Shown in pieces: positions 19,570 through 27,978 of a stretch of 64,000 nucleotides of DNA. This DNA comes from Vibrio comitans (GTDB lineage: Bacteria > Pseudomonadota > Gammaproteobacteria > Enterobacterales > Vibrionaceae), in NCBI GenBank assembly GCA_024346835.1, contig AP024866.1, positions 2,604,001-2,668,000 of the forward strand, given 5' to 3'. Position numbers and translations under genes: made by a program. How positions within the stretch are numbered: the first letter of the stretch is position 1; each line of letters starts with the position of its first letter. The notes under the pieces are model-generated. The model was not told the origin of the DNA, did not search any database, and saw only the letters and a program-made list of their open reading frames with translations.

Positions 19570-21200
19570 TACATGCCCTCCCTGGCATCACCCAGTAATC
19601 TCGGTGCTTTTTCACTAGTCAATCTATCGAGTTGGCGCAAGGTTCGATTACCTGCAACTCCATCAGCATCGAGTCCCTGCCAGGATTGAAATGCTGAAAC
19701 TCGCTTTTGCAAAGCACCGTTATAGACTGCCGTATTTAAAGGTTTTGCATTTAAAACCTTTGCCAGAAGCTCATCTAGGATCAGAACTTGCTCGCCAGAA
19801 CTATTTAGTCTTAACGTTTGCAGTATTTCGCTATACCACAAATATCTAAATTGCCCTTTCCAGTGCTCATCCAACCATGTGATCGGTAGTTGTACACGCT
19901 CTCCTGCGAGCAATAACTCCACACTATCATTATGAATGCTTCTTAATACCGCAAAGTAAGGCTGTTGCTGTTCATATAAAGTCAGCACAACGGGTCTATT
20001 GGAAGCGACAATTTCTGGGAGGTCTGCAGCACCTTGGAAGCAATGAAATGGAGGTTGTGTACCATACTCACAATCCGCATCAACGATTGAGGCGTTGTAT
20101 CCCCACAAACGATACAAAGACTGCATAGCACTCATTGGAGAGCGACTCTGCTCAATCAGTTGAGTAAAACGTTGCTGCTTTGCATTCGCCGCTTGATTTA
20201 ACTCGTTCATCTCACTTTGCAATTGCAGAGACTGTTGCTGCTGTACTTGATGCTCAGTTTGCAGAAACTGCCACTGCTGCCAAGCCGTTAAGCCAACATA
20301 AGAGCTACCCGCTACCACTAACGCCAGCAAGGTTGGCGATAACCAATTATTGGATTTCGATTTGATTGGCTGTGATTGATGAAGCGCTGGAGCTTGATAA
20401 GCCAGAACATCCTCACACGCTTTAGCTGCCACCTTATGGTCAACGGAACGCTGCTGAGTCAGCATCGCGTAATGAAGTGCTTTATCACAGATTAAATTGA
20501 TAAGGCGTGGAATGCCTTGTGAGTGAGAGGCGATGATTCGAATTGCTTTATCCGAAAATAACGCGTCATTCACTCCTGATATACGTAGGCGAAACCCTAT
20601 GTAATCTGAAATTTCCTTCTCAACTAACGGCAGCAAATGATAGCGCCCTGTAATGCGTTGCGCCAACTGCCGCAGTTCTATCGTCTGCAGTTTATGTTGC
20701 AACTCCGGTTGCCCTACAAGCAACACTTTGAGCAACTTGTGGCTGTCCGTTTCTAAATTAGTTAACAGACGCAGTTGCTCTAGTACCTGTCTAGACAAGT
20801 GCTGTGCTTCATCAATTAACACCAAGGTCTGTAAACCTTTCTGGTGATTATCTAAAAGGTAATTATTGATGATTTGAGAAAGTTGCTTGAGGCTTGTGGG
20901 CTGCTCATAAGAAAGAGAGAACTCATCACAAATAGCTTCAAGTAGCTCTATTTCAGAAAAGGTAGGGTTAAGGATTAGGCCTGCGACCCAGTTACCCTCA
21001 AGGTTAGCCAGCATCGCCTTTGATACGGTAGTTTTACCTGTTCCAACCTCTCCCGTCAGCATAGCAAAACCGCCGCCACTGTTGAGGCCGATCTGCAGGT
21101 GAGACAAAGCCTCACGATGACGTGCACTCAAAAACAGATACTTTGAGCTAGGAACAATTGAAAACGGCTCTTCTACAAAGCCAAAATAATCCTTATACAT
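19569..21200 (-). CDS. gspA: Type II secretion ATPase GspA (ExeA-like)
   Basis: A 543-residue inner-membrane AAA ATPase. The N-terminal half has Walker A GEVGTGKTT (about residue 50), Walker B LVLIDEAQH and the arginine-bearing AQRITGRYHL. A membrane helix is near residue 282 (LLALVVAGSSYVGLTAW). The periplasmic part contains a C39-peptidase-like fold without an obvious catalytic Cys and a C-terminal peptidoglycan-binding repeat (QKRVSAFQSWQGLDADGVAG). GspAB remodels peptidoglycan for secretin assembly. The pair is set between ygiM and cca, away from the main gsp cluster. Confidence 0.9.
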   Translation of the reverse strand: MYKDYFGFVEEPFSIVPSSKYLFLSARHREALSHLQIGLNSGGGFAMLTGEVGTGKTTVSKAMLANLEGNWVAGLILNPTFSEIELLEAICDEFSLSYEQPTSLKQLSQIINNYLLDNHQKGLQTLVLIDEAQHLSRQVLEQLRLLTNLETDSHKLLKVLLVGQPELQHKLQTIELRQLAQRITGRYHLLPLVEKEISDYIGFRLRISGVNDALFSDKAIRIIASHSQGIPRLINLICDKALHYAMLTQQRSVDHKVAAKACEDVLAYQAPALHQSQPIKSKSNNWLSPTLLALVVAGSSYVGLTAWQQWQFLQTEHQVQQQQSLQLQSEMNELNQAANAKQQRFTQLIEQSRSPMSAMQSLYRLWGYNASIVDADCEYGTQPPFHCFQGAADLPEIVASNRPVVLTLYEQQQPYFAVLRSIHNDSVELLLAGERVQLPITWLDEHWKGQFRYLWYSEILQTLRLNSSGEQVLILDELLAKVLNAKPLNTAVYNGALQKRVSAFQSWQGLDADGVAGNRTLRQLDRLTSEKAPRLLGDAREGM

Positions 21201-21365
21201 TCAGAACTTCTATCGACACTTCTTTTTCTACTACGGCCAAGCTACCATTGAAACTAAGAAAGTAAAGTAAACCTTTGTAGGCAAGTGATACCAATAGCTG
21301 TGTATTGGGTTCCCAATAAGCTACTCACATCATTTGTCCCCATATGCCATAAAGAGGAAAATCAA

Positions 21366-22598
21366 TTGCAAACCTATCTAGTGGGTGGAGCAGTCCGAGA
21401 TCGACTGCTGAATATCGACAACTATGACCAAGACTGGGTTGTAGTTGGAGCTACACCTCAAACGCTATTGAGCCTTGGCTACCAAGCTGTCGGTAAAGAC
21501 TTCCCTGTATTCTTGCATCCAGAAACACATGAAGAATATGCACTCGCTAGAACCGAACGAAAGTCAGGCGCTGGCTACACCGGATTTGATTGCTATTTTG
21601 CCGAGGACGTCACCCTTGAAGAAGACCTAATACGCCGTGACCTCACTATCAATGCCATGGCGCAAGATAGCAAAGGAGAGCTCTATGACCCTTATGGCGG
21701 GCAACAAGATATACAAAATAAACTACTTCGCCATGTGTCCGATGCCTTTGTAGAAGACCCCCTGCGCGTGCTTAGAGTGGCTCGATTTGCCGCAAAACTG
21801 CACCACCTTGGATTTAGCGTAGCCCAGGAAACACAAACGTTAATGCGTGAGATTGTAAAATCTGGAGAGCTAGAAGCCCTGACCGCTGAGCGCGTTTGGC
21901 AAGAGTGGCAAAAGTCGTTACAGACGCAAGATCCTCAAGTTTTTGTTCAGGTTCTGCAAGATTGTGGAGCCTTAGAAGTTGTCATACCTGAATTAAGCCG
22001 ACTGTTTGGAGTTCCACAAACAGAAAAATGGCATCCTGAGATTGATACGGGCATTCATACCATTATGGTTGCTAAGCGCGCCTCCGAGCTAACCATAGAG
22101 CCAGAGATCCGCTTTGCCGCGCAAATGCATGACCTAGGCAAAGGCGTGACGCCAGAGCAGGAATGGCCAAGTCACAAAATGCACTGCCATACGGGATTAA
22201 AGATCATAGATAAGCTCTGTAAGCGTTTGAGAGTGCCTAATCAATATAAAGAACTGGCACTGCATGTTTGTAAGCAACACTCTAATATACATAGAGCTCA
22301 AGAGCTCAAGGCTTCAACTCTACTGCGAGTACTAGATAGCTTTGATGTGTGGCGTAAGCCCGCGGTCCTAGAGCAAGTATTGATAACCTGCCAAGCGGAT
22401 TCACAAGGGCGTCTTGGGCATGAATCCACACCATATCCGCAACGAGATTACATTAAGGCTGTCTATCAATCCGCGGTTTCTGTTAACGTGCAGCAAGTGA
22501 TTAAAGATGGTTTTGCAGGGAAAGAGATCCGTGAGGAGCTAAACCGTCGCAGAGTGGATGCTATTGATGAGATAAAGCAAGCTTGGCAGTGGGACTAA
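21366..22598 (+). CDS. cca: CCA-adding tRNA nucleotidyltransferase (multifunctional)
   Basis: Adds and repairs the 3' CCA of tRNAs. The class II head shows [11 protein letters not shown], the metal motif DQDWVVVG and [10 protein letters not shown]. The C-terminal half carries an HD phosphohydrolase domain ([10 protein letters not shown] and MHDLGKG), as in the E. coli multifunctional enzyme. I chose the TTG at 21366 (410 residues; E. coli 412) because AGAGGA lies 8 nt upstream and the protein begins exactly at the family's start. The frame extends to 21285, but that part is not conserved. Confidence 0.93.
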   Translation: MQTYLVGGAVRDRLLNIDNYDQDWVVVGATPQTLLSLGYQAVGKDFPVFLHPETHEEYALARTERKSGAGYTGFDCYFAEDVTLEEDLIRRDLTINAMAQDSKGELYDPYGGQQDIQNKLLRHVSDAFVEDPLRVLRVARFAAKLHHLGFSVAQETQTLMREIVKSGELEALTAERVWQEWQKSLQTQDPQVFVQVLQDCGALEVVIPELSRLFGVPQTEKWHPEIDTGIHTIMVAKRASELTIEPEIRFAAQMHDLGKGVTPEQEWPSHKMHCHTGLKIIDKLCKRLRVPNQYKELALHVCKQHSNIHRAQELKASTLLRVLDSFDVWRKPAVLEQVLITCQADSQGRLGHESTPYPQRDYIKAVYQSAVSVNVQQVIKDGFAGKEIREELNRRRVDAIDEIKQAWQWD

Positions 22599-22624
22599 AC
22601 CCCATAGTTTCCCAAGTAAAACAT

Positions 22625-22655
22625 AAAAAAATCCCCGCTTAAGCGGGGATTTTTA
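22625..22655. terminator. Bidirectional terminator cca / uppP
   Basis: Stem AATCCCCGCTT / AAGCGGGGATT flanked by A and T tracts, between two convergent genes. Confidence 0.9.
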
Positions 22656-22670
22656 TCATGCAATCAAAAT

Positions 22671-23474
22671 TTACTGACTCAGCAAGAATGCAAACAGACC
22701 TGCACCAAGAAGCAATCGGTAAATGACAAACGGGGTCATACCCATGCGCGAGATCAGCTTCAAGAAGTAGTGAATACAGATATAAGCACTAATAAATGAC
22801 ACTAAAATACCGGTACCCAATACACCTAAGTGCATCGGCTCAGGGCTAAGCGCCAACTTAGTACCAAGGTATCCACCCGCCAAAGTGATGATAGGAATAG
22901 ACATTAAGAAAGAGAAGCGAGCTGCAGCCTCACGAGTAAAGCCTAGGTATAGCGCCGCTGTAATCGTCGCGCCAGAACGTGAAGTCCCCGGGATCATTGC
23001 CATCGCCTGTGCAATACCAATAACTAGCGTTTTCTTCCAAGTCGCTTGATACTCATTAATCTCAAAGCTTGATGACTTATCAGCATGCCACAGTAAAAGA
23101 CCAAAAATAATAGTGGTACAAGCAATAACCCAAGCACTGCGCAGGTAAAGCTCAATCAGATCGTTCAGGAAAAGTCCTGCAAGACCAGCAGGGATAGTTG
23201 CAAGGATGATCATCCATGCAAGCTTAGATTCTTTGTTGTGTTGCTGCTTGAACACCGAGCCAAAGAATGCACGCAAAAGGGTGACAACTTCGCTTCTAAA
23301 ATAAAGAACCACAGCCAACAGTGTTCCCACATGCACAGCTACGTCAAAGGCTAGCCCTTGATCTTCCCAGCCCAAAACCGCTGAAGGCAAAATAAGGTGA
23401 GCAGAACTCGAGATTGGTAAAAATTCAGTTAGGCCCTGAATTAAGGCCAGCGCAAAGGCTTCAAAATAGCTCAT
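22671..23474 (-). CDS. uppP: Undecaprenyl-diphosphate phosphatase
   Basis: UppP (BacA) recycles the lipid carrier for peptidoglycan and other surface polymers by dephosphorylating undecaprenyl pyrophosphate. It has 267 residues and about eight membrane segments. The two active-site motifs are visible: [14 protein letters not shown] near residue 17 and [14 protein letters not shown] in the second half. Its ATG overlaps the folK stop (ATGA), making a folB-folK-uppP operon, while E. coli has bacA next to folB without folK. Confidence 0.95.
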   Translation of the reverse strand: MSYFEAFALALIQGLTEFLPISSSAHLILPSAVLGWEDQGLAFDVAVHVGTLLAVVLYFRSEVVTLLRAFFGSVFKQQHNKESKLAWMIILATIPAGLAGLFLNDLIELYLRSAWVIACTTIIFGLLLWHADKSSSFEINEYQATWKKTLVIGIAQAMAMIPGTSRSGATITAALYLGFTREAAARFSFLMSIPIITLAGGYLGTKLALSPEPMHLGVLGTGILVSFISAYICIHYFLKLISRMGMTPFVIYRLLLGAGLFAFLLSQ

Positions 23475-23980
23475 TGATAATCATCACTTAAGTTTAAAGA
23501 TGTAGCAGTAAGATTGGACATACCGCCTATAGATTGAAATTCTTGTTCCCAAATTTGTCCTACTGAGCGCCCATCGCAAGGCACGATCCGTTCAGGACAC
23601 AGCTCATACAAGGGCTGAAGTACAAAATTGAACTTGAAGATATCGCGTCTTGGTAACTGAGGAGACTGCTGTGATACCTCCTCACCAAACAAAAGAATAT
23701 CGATATCCAGTGTTCGATCTTGCTGCTTTACCGCATTTTCTGGCCTGCCATAAGCCACTTCTAGGGCTCGCAACCGACGTGAGAATTCAGGTAATGCCAA
23801 ATTGGTATCCATACCGACCACGAAGTTATAAAACTCCGCACCATCAAAGCCTGTAGCTGGGCATCGGTAAATCGTCGAGACTTGGAGATTAACACCCAAA
23901 CGTTGCAACTCTATGATCGCGGCTTGAGCGTGCTTATCACGCTCTATATTTGTCCCAATACCTAAATAGGTTTGGGTCAC
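23471..23980 (-). CDS. folK: 2-amino-4-hydroxy-6-hydroxymethyl-dihydropteridine pyrophosphokinase
   Basis: HPPK transfers pyrophosphate from ATP to the pterin before dihydropteroate synthase. Recognised by [11 protein letters not shown] at the N-terminus, the catalytic [12 protein letters not shown] segment and [19 protein letters not shown]. It starts with GTG; the GTGA overlaps the folB stop. At 169 residues it has a normal length. Vibrios often have a second folK next to panB, so this copy may be one of two; that cannot be judged here. Confidence 0.9.
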   Translation of the reverse strand: MTQTYLGIGTNIERDKHAQAAIIELQRLGVNLQVSTIYRCPATGFDGAEFYNFVVGMDTNLALPEFSRRLRALEVAYGRPENAVKQQDRTLDIDILLFGEEVSQQSPQLPRRDIFKFNFVLQPLYELCPERIVPCDGRSVGQIWEQEFQSIGGMSNLTATSLNLSDDYQ

Positions 23981-24336
23981 AGCGTGCCTCGCTCAATAAC
24001 TACACCAACGCTACTCGCCTGTGGAACAGCACCGGGTTTACGCAGCTTGATTCTCAGCCAAGGTACATTAAATTGATTCATGATTAACGCCGCCACTTCT
24101 TCAGCAACTCTCTCTACTAATAGAAAGCGACCATTTTGAATGTGAGCAAGCACCGCTTGGCTTACCGAAAAGTAATCCAGTGCATCTTCAACATTGTCAC
24201 TGTTGCCAGCTGGCTGATTGTTATGAGCCATCTCTATATCAAGCACTAGCTTCTGCTTGATCTCTTGCTCCCAGTCATACACGCCAATGGTAGTAATAAC
24301 CTCAAGCTGCTCAATGAAGACTCTGTCCTGATTCAT
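23977..24336 (-). CDS. folB: Dihydroneopterin aldolase
   Basis: FolB (119 residues) converts dihydroneopterin to the hydroxymethyl pterin used by FolK. Conserved parts are VFIEQLEVITTIGVYDWE with the active-site Glu, the ERVAEEVAALI helix and the C-terminal LRKPGAVPQASSVGV. It heads the folB-folK-uppP operon, with 4-nt overlaps between genes, and is divergent from plsY. Confidence 0.94.
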   Translation of the reverse strand: MNQDRVFIEQLEVITTIGVYDWEQEIKQKLVLDIEMAHNNQPAGNSDNVEDALDYFSVSQAVLAHIQNGRFLLVERVAEEVAALIMNQFNVPWLRIKLRKPGAVPQASSVGVVIERGTL

Positions 24337-24508
24337 GATTTCGATTCCTTTAGTGCCTCTTTCTGCAACTTATGCACGTAAACTAAGCGCAATGGCAAAG
24401 ATTGAGGTCGGATAAGCCAAAAGTATAAAAAAACGTAATATACTACATCAAATACCCAACTATCATCCTGAATAAAGCGGTAATCGCTACAAAGTGTAAA
24501 GGATCTCT

Positions 24509-25102
24509 ATGTCTGCAACGGTTTTACTCATGATCATCCTAGCCTATCTATTAGGCTCGGTGTCGAGTGCCGTCTTGATTTGCCGTGTATTTAAACTTCC
24601 TGATCCTCGCACTGCTGGCTCCAATAACCCTGGCGCCACCAATGTGCTACGAATTGGTGGAAGGCTACCTGCTGCATTAGTACTAGTGTGCGACATGGCA
24701 AAAGGAACCATACCGGTCTGGTCAGCTTACTACTTAGACATAGAACCCGTTATGCTCGGATTAATCGGTATCTCCGCGTGTATTGGCCATATCTACCCCA
24801 TCTTTTTCCATTTCAAAGGAGGCAAAGGCGTCGCAACTGCTGTTGGCGCTATTGCCCCCATCGGCTTGGATTTAACGGGTATGTTAATGGGGACCTGGCT
24901 AGCTACGGCTGTTATCTCTCGATATTCATCGTTAGCGGCACTGGTAACTGCGCTAGTCGCACCGTTTTATACCTGGCTTATCAAACCGCAATACACCTTA
25001 CCTGTAGCTATGCTGTGCTGCCTTATCATTTGGCGTCATCAAGAGAATATTAAGCGTTTGATGGCAGGGAATGAACCTAAGGTTGGCTCAAAAAAAAAGT
25101 GA
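24509..25102 (+). CDS. plsY: Acyl-phosphate:glycerol-3-phosphate acyltransferase
   Basis: PlsY makes lysophosphatidic acid from acyl phosphate and glycerol-3-phosphate at the inner membrane. Five or more membrane segments are seen, with family motifs [23 protein letters not shown] and [12 protein letters not shown]. Length 197 residues. AAAGGAT precedes the ATG by about 6 nt. It is divergent from folB as in E. coli (ygiH) and followed by a bidirectional terminator. Confidence 0.95.
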   Translation: MSATVLLMIILAYLLGSVSSAVLICRVFKLPDPRTAGSNNPGATNVLRIGGRLPAALVLVCDMAKGTIPVWSAYYLDIEPVMLGLIGISACIGHIYPIFFHFKGGKGVATAVGAIAPIGLDLTGMLMGTWLATAVISRYSSLAALVTALVAPFYTWLIKPQYTLPVAMLCCLIIWRHQENIKRLMAGNEPKVGSKKK

Positions 25103-25112
25103 CCATTGAAGC

Positions 25113-25143
25113 AAAAAACCAGCCTCTGTAGGCTGGTTTTAAA
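25113..25143. terminator. Bidirectional terminator plsY / aox
   Basis: Stem AAAACCAGCC / GGCTGGTTTT with a TCTGTA loop and A/T flanks, between convergent genes. Confidence 0.88.
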
Positions 25144-25157
25144 TGAATTGCTGCTTG

Positions 25158-25793
25158 TTAACTTTGATGTGCAGGCAAGTCTTTCGCTTGATAGGAGTCG
25201 GCAAACTCATGGTTTCTATCTCTATGCTTTGCTTCATCTTCACGAATTAACAAAATCACATCTCTTAATCGCGCATCAGCAGGCAAATTGTAGTACTTGA
25301 TAGCTATCTCAGGAGCGGCAACATTTTCGACCACTTCGTTATCAATCTTCTCTAAGTATTCGGTATAGCTTTTACACGCTTCTTCTTCAAAATAACCCAC
25401 AATGCGATGAGCGATTTTTGACGATAAAAGGTAAAGCACACCATAGACAACAATAAAAGTGCCTTGCCCTAGCAACACGAGCAAACGCTCGATCCAGCTT
25501 GGCTTGGCAATATCTAAAAAGATCATCAAGTGCATACGTTCATTTTCAGCTTCGTCCAATAACTCTCGAATCCAACCTTCATCATCTTTCATGCGGCGCA
25601 GAGCTTTAAGGTGATTAAACATACCTGCAACCATTCCTGGTACGGCTGCAATCGTCTCTAGGATAACCGCACGTTTAGCGTATTTATTCCCATAGAAAAT
25701 GTTCAGTGTGAACTTTAAGACCTGAGTGATCTTGTAAGCAATGTAGTCACTGGCTTTAGTTGCGCTTCGATGAGTGATCTTGAATCCCGTCAT
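25158..25793 (-). CDS. aox: Alternative oxidase (cyanide- and NO-resistant ubiquinol oxidase)
   Basis: Di-iron ubiquinol oxidase that reduces oxygen to water without pumping protons. All four iron-ligand boxes are visible: LETIAAVPGMV, NERMHLMIFL, FEEEACKSYTEYL and REDEAKHRDRNHEF. Start chosen at 25793 (MTGFKITHRS, 211 residues), with AAAGGCGA upstream; an in-frame ATG at 25826 has no ribosome site and falls within the NsrR-like palindrome. AOX occurs in only some vibrios, and in V. fischeri it is induced by NO through NsrR. Here it is inserted between plsY and tsaD. Confidence 0.93.
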   Translation of the reverse strand: MTGFKITHRSATKASDYIAYKITQVLKFTLNIFYGNKYAKRAVILETIAAVPGMVAGMFNHLKALRRMKDDEGWIRELLDEAENERMHLMIFLDIAKPSWIERLLVLLGQGTFIVVYGVLYLLSSKIAHRIVGYFEEEACKSYTEYLEKIDNEVVENVAAPEIAIKYYNLPADARLRDVILLIREDEAKHRDRNHEFADSYQAKDLPAHQS

Positions 25794-25817
25794 ATGGTGT
25801 TCGCCTTTCTCATAAAT

Positions 25818-25840
25818 AAGATACATTCAATATACAACTT
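25818..25840 (-). promoter_or_regulatory. NsrR-like operator upstream of aox
   Basis: A 23-nt imperfect palindrome with arms AAGATACATT and ATACAACTT. It matches the NsrR consensus (AAGATGCATT, spacer, AATGCATCTT) at 17 of 22 positions. It lies 25-47 nt upstream of the aox start, between the FNR box and the gene, where binding would block transcription. NsrR is the NO-sensing iron-sulfur repressor. Confidence 0.6.
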
Positions 25841-25842
25841 AA

Positions 25843-25856
25843 TTGATCTAGATCAA
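25843..25856. promoter_or_regulatory. Perfect FNR box upstream of aox
   Basis: TTGATCTAGATCAA is an exact match to the FNR consensus TTGAT-N4-ATCAA and is itself a full palindrome. Its centre (25849.5) is about 57 nt from the aox start codon, so a class II (-41.5) arrangement would put the transcription start near 25808. Confidence 0.65.
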
Positions 25857-25915
25857 GCTTTAATTAAAATTAATTTTAATGTTTAAAAAATATTTTAACC
25901 ATGGAACTCAGACAT

Positions 25916-25944
25916 AAAAAAACGCCCTTCGATGAGGACGTTTT
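25916..25944 (-). terminator. tsaD terminator
   Basis: Stem AAAACG / CGTTTT with inner CCT / AGG; on the minus strand it ends in a T tract just after tsaD. Confidence 0.7.
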
Positions 25945-25966
25945 AGTTTCTTAGTTCAGCCAATAA

Positions 25967-26986
25967 TTAGTCAGCGATAGGCTTTAGCTGATCGATTGGC
26001 CAGCGAGGCTGAGCCTTAACGCCTAGATCAGAGGTTTCACCGTTTTTAAGGCGTTGCATTCCAGCATAAGCAATCATCGCACCATTGTCGGTGCAGAACT
26101 CTGTGCGTGGATAATAAACCTCACCACCCATTTTCTTCGCCAAAGTTTCTAACTCAATACGCAACTGCTTATTTGCACTTACACCACCAGCAATAACAAT
26201 ACGCTTCATTCCTGTTTGCTGCAGTGCTCGCTTGCATTTAATGGCTAAGGTAGCGCAAACCGCTTCTTGGAACGCAAAAGCGATATCGGCGTGAGTCTGA
26301 TCATCATTGTCATTGGCAGCAATGGTGTTGGCAGCAAAGGTTTTCAAACCCGAAAAGCTCATATCCAGCCCAGGTCTATCGGTCATTGGACGCGGAAACT
26401 TAAATCGGCCCGGAGTGCCCTTTTCGGCTAAACGAGAAAGCAATGGGCCACCAGGGTAGTCTAAACCCATTAACTTGGCGGTCTTATCAAAGGCCTCACC
26501 AGCGGCATCATCAATAGATTCACCTAGAATCTGATACTCACCTATCCCTTTCACTTCCACTATCATGGTGTGACCACCAGAAACTAGTAGCGCGACAAAT
26601 GGAAACGGCGGTGGATTATCCTCAAGCATTGGAGCGAGTAAGTGACCTTCCATATGGTGAACAGGCACAGCAGGCACATCCCAAGCATAGGCGATACTGC
26701 GGCCTATAGTGGCGCCAACCAAAAGCGCACCGACCAAGCCAGGTCCTGCTGTATAAGCAATACCATCAATATCATCTGAGGTTAAATCAGCATCTTTTAG
26801 TGCTTCTTTAATCAAAGGAATGGTTTTCTTTACATGATCGCGAGAAGCTAATTCCGGAACAACGCCACCGTAATCGGCGTGTAGCTTCACTTGGCTATAC
26901 AGCTGATGTGACAGTAAGCCTTTCTCACCATCATAAATAGCAACTCCCGTCTCATCACAGGAGGTCTCAATACCTAAAATACGCAT
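25967..26986 (-). CDS. tsaD: tRNA N6-threonylcarbamoyladenosine transferase TsaD
   Basis: TsaD transfers the threonylcarbamoyl group to A37 of ANN-decoding tRNAs, working with TsaB, TsaE and TsaC. The ASKHA-fold motifs are clear: [13 protein letters not shown] at the N-terminus, the metal-binding HMEGHLLAP, the SGGHTMI loop and [12 protein letters not shown] near the C-terminus. Its 339 residues agree with E. coli (337). It is divergent from rpsU as in E. coli. Confidence 0.96.
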   Translation of the reverse strand: MRILGIETSCDETGVAIYDGEKGLLSHQLYSQVKLHADYGGVVPELASRDHVKKTIPLIKEALKDADLTSDDIDGIAYTAGPGLVGALLVGATIGRSIAYAWDVPAVPVHHMEGHLLAPMLEDNPPPFPFVALLVSGGHTMIVEVKGIGEYQILGESIDDAAGEAFDKTAKLMGLDYPGGPLLSRLAEKGTPGRFKFPRPMTDRPGLDMSFSGLKTFAANTIAANDNDDQTHADIAFAFQEAVCATLAIKCKRALQQTGMKRIVIAGGVSANKQLRIELETLAKKMGGEVYYPRTEFCTDNGAMIAYAGMQRLKNGETSDLGVKAQPRWPIDQLKPIAD

Positions 26987-27077
26987 AAATTTCTCGCGAC
27001 TTCATTAATGTGCGGCAAGTTTACCTTGTCCTATTTGTTCAAACAAATAATTGATCGTTTTCTCCGCAATAAAGTGC

Positions 27078-27107
27078 TTTACAAACACAGTCACTTCGGA
27101 TTAAAAT
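27078..27107 (+). promoter_or_regulatory. Probable rpsU-operon promoter
   Basis: TTTACA (27078-27083) and TAAAAT (27102-27107) are separated by 18 nt, a good sigma-70 pair, about 100 nt before rpsU. I did not find a LexA box like the one in the E. coli operon. Confidence 0.5.
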
Positions 27108-27207
27108 TCCGCACCATTTTTGATCAAACTGGTATTTCCCCCTGCAAGTTTATTTGCCCGGAAAGTGGAATCCAGTATTAACGAATAACCCCTGAGGTGA
27201 AAGGCAT

Positions 27208-27423
27208 ATGCCAGTAGTTAAAGTACGTGAAAACGAACCGTTCGACGTAGCTCTACGTCGCTTTAAGCGCTCTTGCGAAAAAGCAGGTATTCTTTCTGAA
27301 GTGCGTCGTCGTGAGCACTATGAGAAACCAACTACAGTTCGTAAACGCGCTAAAGCAGCAGCTCAAAAGCGTCACGCTAAGAAGCTAGCTCGCGAAAACG
27401 CACGTCGCGTTCGTCTTTACTAA
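27208..27423 (+). CDS. rpsU: 30S ribosomal protein S21
   Basis: The 71-residue basic protein S21 ([20 protein letters not shown], ending in an Arg/Lys-rich helix) is nearly identical to that of other gammaproteobacteria. S21 helps the 30S subunit pair with Shine-Dalgarno sequences. A strong site, GAGGTGAAAGG, precedes the ATG. First gene of the macromolecular-synthesis operon rpsU-yqeY-dnaG-rpoD. Confidence 0.98.
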
Positions 27424-27448
27424 TCCCCGATTTAATTAGGAATTAGTA

Positions 27449-27892
27449 ATGGCTCTTATTGATAATCTCAAAGAAGAGCAAAAATCTGCGATGAGAGCCA
27501 AGGACAAAGCGCGCCTTGGCACTATCCGTTTAGCTCTAGCAGCAATTAAGCAACGTGAAGTTGACGAGAGAATTACTCTCACTGACAACGACATCATTGC
27601 TGTGCTGACTAAGATGGTTAAACAACGTCGCGATTCTGTCGCTCAATTTGAATCTGCTGGTCGTCAAGACCTTGCTGATGCTGAGAAAGTTGAAATTACA
27701 GTACTTGAGGAGTTTATGCCTCAACCACTGACTGAAGAAGAAGTTGCTGCATTAGTTGATAGTGCAATTACCGAATCTGAAGCTGCGGGCATGCAAGACA
27801 TGGGTAAAGTAATGGGCGTTCTTAAGCCGCAAATTCAAGGGCGTGCAGATATGGGTAAAGTAAGTGGTTTAGTTCGTTCTAAACTGGCTTAA
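27449..27892 (+). CDS. yqeY: GatB/YqeY domain protein
   Basis: A 147-residue protein of the GatB/YqeY family, related to the tRNA-binding tail domain of the amidotransferase subunit GatB. The N-terminal helices (LKEEQKSAMRAKDKARLGTI) and the C-terminal three-helix domain ending MGKVMGVLKPQIQGRADMGK are typical. Function is unproven. It lies 25 nt after rpsU, a position it occupies in many gammaproteobacteria but not in E. coli. Confidence 0.9.
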   Translation: MALIDNLKEEQKSAMRAKDKARLGTIRLALAAIKQREVDERITLTDNDIIAVLTKMVKQRRDSVAQFESAGRQDLADAEKVEITVLEEFMPQPLTEEEVAALVDSAITESEAAGMQDMGKVMGVLKPQIQGRADMGKVSGLVRSKLA

Positions 27893-27911
27893 TCCCACAT
27901 AAAAATTAAAG

Positions 27912-27946
27912 CAAGCCGTGCTATTCTCTGAATGCACGGCTTGTTT
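27912..27946 (+). terminator. Hairpin between yqeY and dnaG
   Basis: Perfect 10-bp stem CAAGCCGTGC / GCACGGCTTG followed by TTTGT. In E. coli a leaky terminator precedes dnaG and keeps primase expression far below S21; this hairpin is in the matching position, so the same role is inferred. Confidence 0.7.
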
Positions 27947-27978
27947 GTATCTCGCAACTTGCACTTTCTTTAGGATCT

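Noticed and set aside
21285..21365. N-terminal extension of cca
   Set aside because: The extension is not family-like, and a TTG with a very good ribosome site marks the conserved start.
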